Source: Trematomus loennbergii
Lineage: Eukaryota; Chordata; Actinopteri; Perciformes; Nototheniidae
Length of the DNA: 64,000 nucleotides
Assembly (NCBI GenBank): GCA_012861695.1
Contig: JAAOOA010000028.1
Span: forward strand, 9,836,470 to 9,900,469
Direction of reading: 5' to 3'
Under the pieces are notes generated by a model, which ran no database searches, was not told where the DNA came from, and worked only from the letters and a program-made list of their open reading frames with translations. Below, piece by piece: positions 58,501-64,000 of the stretch. Both the position numbers and the translations under genes were made by a program. Each line of letters starts with the position of its first letter. Position 1 is the stretch's first letter.

Positions 58501-61500
58501 GGGGCTTCCGGGGCATCCGCGGACTCGTAGTGCGTCTCCTGTAGGGAGGCTCGGATCGCTGCCTCCAGCTGACTGTCTTCACTGGCATCGATCAGACTCT
58601 CCTGGAACAGAAAACAGAGTATGCAGCTGTAGAAAACAAGTCAAAGAGCCGAGTCATAAAACTAAAACTGTGGTCAAGCCTATTGACCTGATACACTTTT
58701 GGCCATACATGGTGGCATGGGCCAAACCTGATAATAAAAGAACAAATTGCAAATAGATATGTAGATATGTTTATATTTAGCCGTTTATTGGTTTATTTTA
58801 TTATGTTTATACTTCATTCCACCTTTTAAATATGTTAATGCCTGAACACACTGCTGCTGTATCAAAATAATTTCCAATTTAGGGATCAATAAAGTTTCTA
58901 TCGAGAAAATATGATGAGTAATACGATATCTTTTCATGCAGATGGAAGAGTGTAATTCATTTACGGAAAATGTTATTTTTTGCATGTAATTTCTCCCTTA
59001 GGAGAAGGAACCGAAAACAATGAAGGTCTTCCCCAATGTATAATAACTCACATCCCAGATTATAATAGCTCTACATTTTATAGTAATTGTGAGTTCTGAT
59101 GTTACTAGAAAGTCCCAGAGAGAGAGAAGGCAGCTCTTATTATAGCAGAGAGGATAAACAGAGGTAGAGGCGACACATGAGATGAGAAACCCACCGAGCG
59201 CGCCCGTTTGGCGGGGGGGGGCTGACAGGAGGGCCCGTCGAGCTGCCCGTGCTCTGCCAGGAAGCCCGACGTCTGCTCCAGAAACGACGCCACGTCCAGC
59301 TGGTTCCACTCCACCATTTTCTGACCTGAAGTGAATGTGTTTTGAAAGCATAGGTCAATAATAAAATCAGTTATAAAGCATTTAGTCAGCAGAAGGCGGT
59401 GTGTTAGGCTGTATTGATTTAAAGTACTTGTCAGATATGAACAGCGGGGCGAGACGTTCACTCTACTGATTGAACTGTTATATTGTAACACAGACGACAA
59501 TGCAGAGCATTTATCTTCATTATTTATTTAATGAGAAAGCCATTGTTGGTGTGCATTGATCTCATCACTTAATCATTCAAGGATCTCTTTCTCAGTCATG
59601 CGCCATTATTAAAGGATATTGTTCTTATGCTGTTGTGTTGTCTCCTAAATAGGGCTGGATCCGATAGTTTGAAAATGAATTTAGAAATCACTATTTGAAT
59701 GCTGTGAAGTTTTTATTTTATTTTGTATGTTTATTCATTGTGATTAAATCTTGTATTTCTGCACAGCTGCAAATATAAACCAGGCTACACTCATATTATT
59801 AGTGTCATACAAATTGTAGAAATAAAATGTGTGACTGACTCCAGAAGTCAAAATTAGTTTTAAAGTATTTATCTAACCAAATGTTCTGCTTCACTCCATA
59901 TTTGTAGGTGTAAACATTTCCGCTGGGGCTGAAAAAACATTATTCTGTTGTTGTTTTTTAAATAAAATAAAAAAGGCCTTCAGTACAGCCCTTAATGGTG
60001 TGTTTGCAAAAACATTTTCTTCTCCTCAAAAAACAGCAGCCAAATGGTGTCGTTGAAAACAAGCATCAACTTCCCAGGAACACTCACCTGTGCGGGGGTC
60101 GAGGATGGAAATATAGGGAAACTTGTTCAGCTTATAGAACTGGATATATCTTTGTCCCTCTTCACTATCATGATATACCTGTAGTGAGAGAAAATCCACA
60201 AAACAATACATGAACCCACAACAGATAAGATACTTCATTTTGTGACAGATATGTGAATATTAGGATATCAAGAATGTTCCACGGTAATTGCTAGGCTTTC
60301 TCTAGAAGTGCTTACTACAACATCACTGGGTATTAAAAAGCGTTTGCTGTTGAAGCACAGCTTCACATACCGTTTCTGTTGCTGTACTGTCGACAGTCTC
60401 AACTTTGGTATCCCTGACTTAATTCATTTCTCATATGAATAATCATGTTCAACTCTTCCTTCCACTCAAATGACTTTAGCAGAAGGACCCTTGCAAAGAC
60501 CTCAACACAAAGTTTGCAGGGACATGAAAGCATCACACAGACAACATGTGGCTCTGTGATTTGAAACTACACACCTGCCAGAATATGAAATGCTCTCTGA
60601 TGATAGTCTTCACTGCATCGTTACTCCAAACGTCTCTGTTCAGGCATTGGCAGGCAAAGTCCTGAACATTTTGAATGTTGATCATGAGCCACTTGTTCTC
60701 TAGCTGTCCACAGTCCTTCGCCTGCAAGCACAAAAAACACACATTGATCAGTCAACTAGTGAGCAATGTGATTGTTCAATTTGGCAAGACAAAGACAGAT
60801 AACTATATAAGTTAATTTGTTTCTCTTTATAGTCAAGAAATCATAACTATCGACAGGTGGATTACGATCACATGTCTGGTGGTTAAGCAGGTTTTAATTT
60901 TTAACTTTATAAAAGCTGATTTCACAAATATTGCAAATTGGAAAACATGGAAAAGACTGTCAAAGTAAGTGGCTCAAATCAGAATCAACCCTCAATGATG
61001 AATGGATGGAAATACAAAAGGAAATATAAATTACAGAAAGGTTCACTTTTTTCTGCCAAAGTCCAAAATATATTTTGGTCTGGTTTTGTATCAGGTGGAC
61101 CGAGAACTGAATGGGATTAATGTTATCACATCTAATAGTTCGCTCTTCACTAGTTTAGTACTTTAAAAACTTCTTATATTAAATTGCAAAAAAATGTAAA
61201 GCCAGTGTTATAAAACAAACCCTCTCGAACAGTCAGGCTGTCAAACATCCTGCAAATGATTCTCAAATTTAAGTTTTCACAATGCTATGCGCACTTCTAC
61301 TCGCATAAATACCAATGCTATCTAAAATGATGACTGTAAATTAATTTATATCATGAATAAAAATAAAAACACATTCTGCGTACAGCTGCCCTTGCACGCA
61401 CGGTAGACCTGGTTTCCCACCTGTGATCTGCACAGTCAGAGCACATCTGATATTTCACAGAAAGTTCACACAAACTGAATAAAGAAGTGTATTTAAAATG

Positions 61501-62490
61501 TCAGGTGAGTGACTCCTCACCGTCTCAAAGCTGCCTTTGTGCATGAGCTCAATTGGAGGACGGAAAAGGTCTGCCAGGGTGCTCAGTTTCTTATCCACTG
61601 TGCCACCGTTACGCAGCTCCTGTTCCTGCCGAACTGGGAAAGAACAAAAATACATTAGAGGAGGTAAAGACAATTATAAAAGTTTGAACAAAGAGAAAAT
61701 GTGACATATTATCTTATTGGTTGTTACTTCAGCAAGAATCCAATGTTACCACATTCACTTACAACTCTTTAAGTTTGCTAAAAGCTTGAAATGACTTACT
61801 TGTTTCTGTTTGGAAGTCTCGGAAACCATCAAATATAGATCGAGCAGGTCTTCTTCGCTTTGGCACTGCAGATATTACAGACACATCATAAGTCACATTC
61901 AGCCAGAAACAACTATGTAGTTTGACATATGTATGCATTAGGTCAGATAAAGTACAATACCTCCAAACAATGGTTCAGGTTCAACTAATATGTCCTGCTT
62001 CTGGGGAATAGTGCTCGTACTTCACTGAAACAAAAGGGAAAATAAACCGTATTATTCTAAGGAACAAAGAAATCTAAAGCAAAACATTTGGTATATATCA
62101 AGTTATAAACAAAGTCTTAGTTTGTTATATCACCTAACAGTAACACAAATCACAGCAGTTTACCAAACCCAAAATCTCCTCCCAGCTCACGGTTAACAAC
62201 ATATTTCAACAAGGAGAGAATTTATAAAGCACTATGAAAATAGCCAGGGACTGTATCTTTGGGATACTACGAAAATGGCAAGAAACGAATGTTTTACTTT
62301 TATCCAACAAGTGTGTGAAGAAGAATCCGAGCTTACTCTGAAGGGGGGGCTCTGCTGCTTGAAGCCGCTGAGCTGGAGCTGGTGCTGGGCTCCTCCGCAA
62401 TGGCGCCTCCGTCCAGAAACATGGTCACTGCCATCTCCAGGTTGTTGTTGCATGCTTCCAACATGTGTTGTCCTACACTCTCTGTTGCTC
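55512..62490 (-). CDS. ubxn7: UBX domain-containing protein 7 (lacks exon 1)
   Basis: UBXN7 is a p97/VCP adaptor that binds ubiquitinated clients and cullin-RING ligases. Minus-strand exons: 62490-62337, 62024-61961, 61865-61800, 61633-61521, 60721-60575, 60178-60088, 59325-59195, 58601-58103, 58003-57924, 55673-55512. In order they encode the UBA-like helix (SVGQHMLEACNNNLEMAVTM), RRRPARSIFDGFRDFQ, the UAS thioredoxin-like domain (LADLFRPPIELMHKGSFET, FACQCLNRDVW, FPYISILDPRTG), a UIM (SQLEAAIRASLQET), an acidic linker, and the UBX domain (RLMLRYPDGQREQISL to GLCPQETVFVQERN, stop TAG). An apparent one-base deletion at about 62010-62013 breaks the frame before PQKQDILVEPEPLFG; restoring it fits the downstream phases. 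Exon 1, encoding the start, lies beyond the right edge. Confidence 0.94.
56009..56204 (-). mobile_element. tRNA-derived SINE with L2-type tail
   Basis: Flanked by the direct repeat CGACTATT at 56001-56008 and 56205-56212. On the minus strand the head reads GTGTGGCGCAGTAGATAGAG (A-box like) and then GGATCAAACCCC (B-box like), as in a tRNA-derived pol III promoter. The central part has GGGCAAGACACTTCACCCC. The 3' end GTAAGTCGCTTTGGATAAAA followed by GCGTCTAAC matches the L2 LINE tail at 14893. It lies in the last ubxn7 intron. Confidence 0.88.
56400..57637. mobile_element. Second AT-flanked long-TIR element, carrying a nested TTAA element
   Basis: The ends AGAGTGCCACAGTGACGC and GCGTCACTGCACCACTCT are imperfect inverted repeats; inverted similarity extends inward (56450-56560 with 57480-57600, including GTGTCAACCACAGACC-type sequence). 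AT flanks it at 56398-56399 and 57638-57639. The termini resemble those of the element at 37294 (AGAGTGGCG). It is interrupted by the TTAA element 56674-57214 and lies in the last ubxn7 intron. Confidence 0.72.
56674..57214. mobile_element. TTAA-flanked DNA element, nested copy
   Basis: TTAA at 56674-56677 and 57211-57214, ends AAGTGGACCTATCATGC and GCATGATAGGTCCACTT, a perfect 17-bp TIR. The interior contains four copies of an 11-bp unit (GTTACCATGCT) at 56911-56954. It is non-coding. Confidence 0.88.
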
Positions 62491-64000
62491 CTAAAGCAGA
62501 GTCGGACATAGGGTTACTGATGTAAAAAAAACCATTATGACTAACACTGTAATGATACATGTGTGTGAAAACTCACACTCTCCATGTGAGTCATGGAACA
62601 AATTATATATGATGGAAGACTGTAGATCATCAGTAGAATATCTCATATTGAAATAATCTATATGGACTTTATTGATGTTGGCATGTTGTCGCTTGTTTCC
62701 GAAACCACATCAATAAAATACTGCTTACTTACTATAAAATTGGAACAGTTTAAAAAAATGTTTGCCTTTAAGAGGGCCCGTTGATTCAATTCCTTTTACA
62801 AAAAAATGCTGATGTATTAATTGGCCCATATTTATTTTTACTATAAGCTACAATATTTGTTTCAGATTCTGTAATTTGACTATTAAGGAATTGTGATCAA
62901 AATTCGTTAGATACAGACAACAGTTAGTTGTATAGTAATCGATTCAAAATAATACCATGGTATTTAAAGTACCATGATTATGTATGCATGTTTTAACCAG
63001 TTTACTACATATCACATAAACCTATTCTACTCTTTTGCATTCATTAATTGAGACAAATGCAAACGTGCACACAACTGAGCCAGCGTTTTAAACACGTTGT
63101 TAATGTGATAATCATGGTTTTTATCGATGTTGTGAACATTACGTCCTTTTTCAGTGTAAATACAAATTCAAGCTTTTCAACTATGGGGTCTTGTGAAATT
63201 AAACAACATTAGAACTTCATAAAGACATAACAACAAATCTGCAAGTTGACCGAAACACTGTACCACAATGAATGAAAGGCAAACCACTGCCTGAAAGGTT
63301 GCAAAAATATGCATCCGGTCTTAACAAAAGCTATGGTAATCTTTAGGAAATAGCAGGCAGTGATATAGCTCAAGTGGGGCTACATAAATTGTAGGCTACC
63401 AATAGGCTACAAAAACACCAGAATTGTACTTAAATGTATCCAGATCATGATTCGACACAATGAAAAGAACAATGTAAGTATTTGCATGTGAGAAAACACT
63501 AGATCCGAGGGTAACTTTTTTAAGTGAACAGCACCGTTAGGCTGCACTGATCTCTCCGTGTGTACTGCGCATGTCCGTTTCACTTTCCAAGTGTAGCAGC
63601 ACCAACCCCCGAACTGAGTCCCCTCTCTTTCCCGATTAATAACTTAAATCTAAAACACTGTCCATCCGGTCAAAGCACACATAAACTACTGAGGAAATGT
63701 GAACGAGTAATCGCATATGGACATATGAGCTTATACGAGTGTAGTTCGCATCACAGTGAGATGAAGAGTAACACAACGTGAAGCCTGGCTGGTGATGAAG
63801 AAGGGAAATGTTGCACAGGCGACGTCCATTCCACATTATCACACAACATGCAGTAAAGAAGAACAGAACATCAGCTCTATGCTAGCGAAATAGTGTCTGT
63901 AAAAAACACCACAAAGAAAAAAAGATATCTTGTAAGTGACCATGGGAGATATTATTAAAATCGGGTGGTTTTATGCTTCCTTTTCTGCGTGTTTCGCTTG
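62491..64000 (-). other. ubxn7 intron 1 (partial, right edge)
   Basis: Upstream of the UBA exon the phase requires a first exon ending with one carried base, but no start exon resembling UBXN7 was found before the window ends, so this is read as intron. On the minus strand GGAAAGTGAAAC at 63577-63588 matches an interferon-stimulated response element core, next to TGCGCATG (63566-63573), an NRF1-like half site. These are motif matches only. Confidence 0.5.

Noticed and set aside
58064..58588. Minus-strand 174-codon frame over the ubxn7 linker exon
   Set aside because: It is an out-of-phase shadow; the true frame encodes the UIM and acidic linker and fits both splice junctions.

Overview
The window is nuclear DNA of a ray-finned fish, most likely a percomorph teleost. 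It holds vertebrate multi-exon genes with short GT/AG introns, fish-type transferrin and eIF4G1 proteins, an L2-clade LINE with the usual fish 3' tail, a tRNA-derived SINE, and many small DNA transposons. No bacterial or organellar features are present. Gene names come from recognising conserved protein segments; exon edges were set by hand from splice sites and reading phase.

Layout. (1) 1030-3144, + strand: the last four exons of clcn2 (chloride channel 2), covering the second CBS domain and C-terminal tail. (2) 7625-10689, - strand: four 3' exons of fam131a; its first coding exon was not found. (3) 11.7-14.95 kb: a pair of small TIR elements and a degenerate L2 LINE. (4) 18871-34031, - strand: the whole coding region of eif4g1, with 30 coding exons plus candidate optional exons and an upstream 5'UTR exon near 35.85-36.04 kb. 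(5) 36.1-39.9 kb: a divergent short ORF and nested DNA transposons. (6) 39897-46957, - strand: a complete 17-exon serotransferrin (tf) gene with signal peptide and TATA box. (7) 47-55.5 kb: a gene-free, transposon-rich interval, including a TTAA-flanked element with four perfect estrogen-response-element palindromes. (8) 55512-62490, - strand: ubxn7 from its UBA exon to the stop; exon 1 lies beyond the right edge. The clcn2 / fam131a / eif4g1 block, with clcn2 tail-to-tail to fam131a, matches the human 3q27 arrangement.

The genes are unrelated housekeeping or secreted functions that share synteny rather than a pathway: an anion channel, an uncharacterised family, the cap-binding scaffold of translation initiation, plasma iron transport, and a p97/ubiquitin adaptor.

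The most notable quality signal is ten apparent single-base deletions, and no insertions, inside otherwise conserved exons of clcn2, eif4g1, tf and ubxn7. Adding one base at each spot restores both the family reading frame and all downstream splice phases. This looks more like deletion-biased, homopolymer-type assembly error than four pseudogenes, but it should be settled. The most interesting biological leads are the ERE-bearing transposon, a candidate RGG-encoding 111-nt cassette exon and microexons in eif4g1, reciprocal nesting of two transposon families (one with a THAP-domain remnant), and a SINE that shares its 3' tail with the LINE in the same window.
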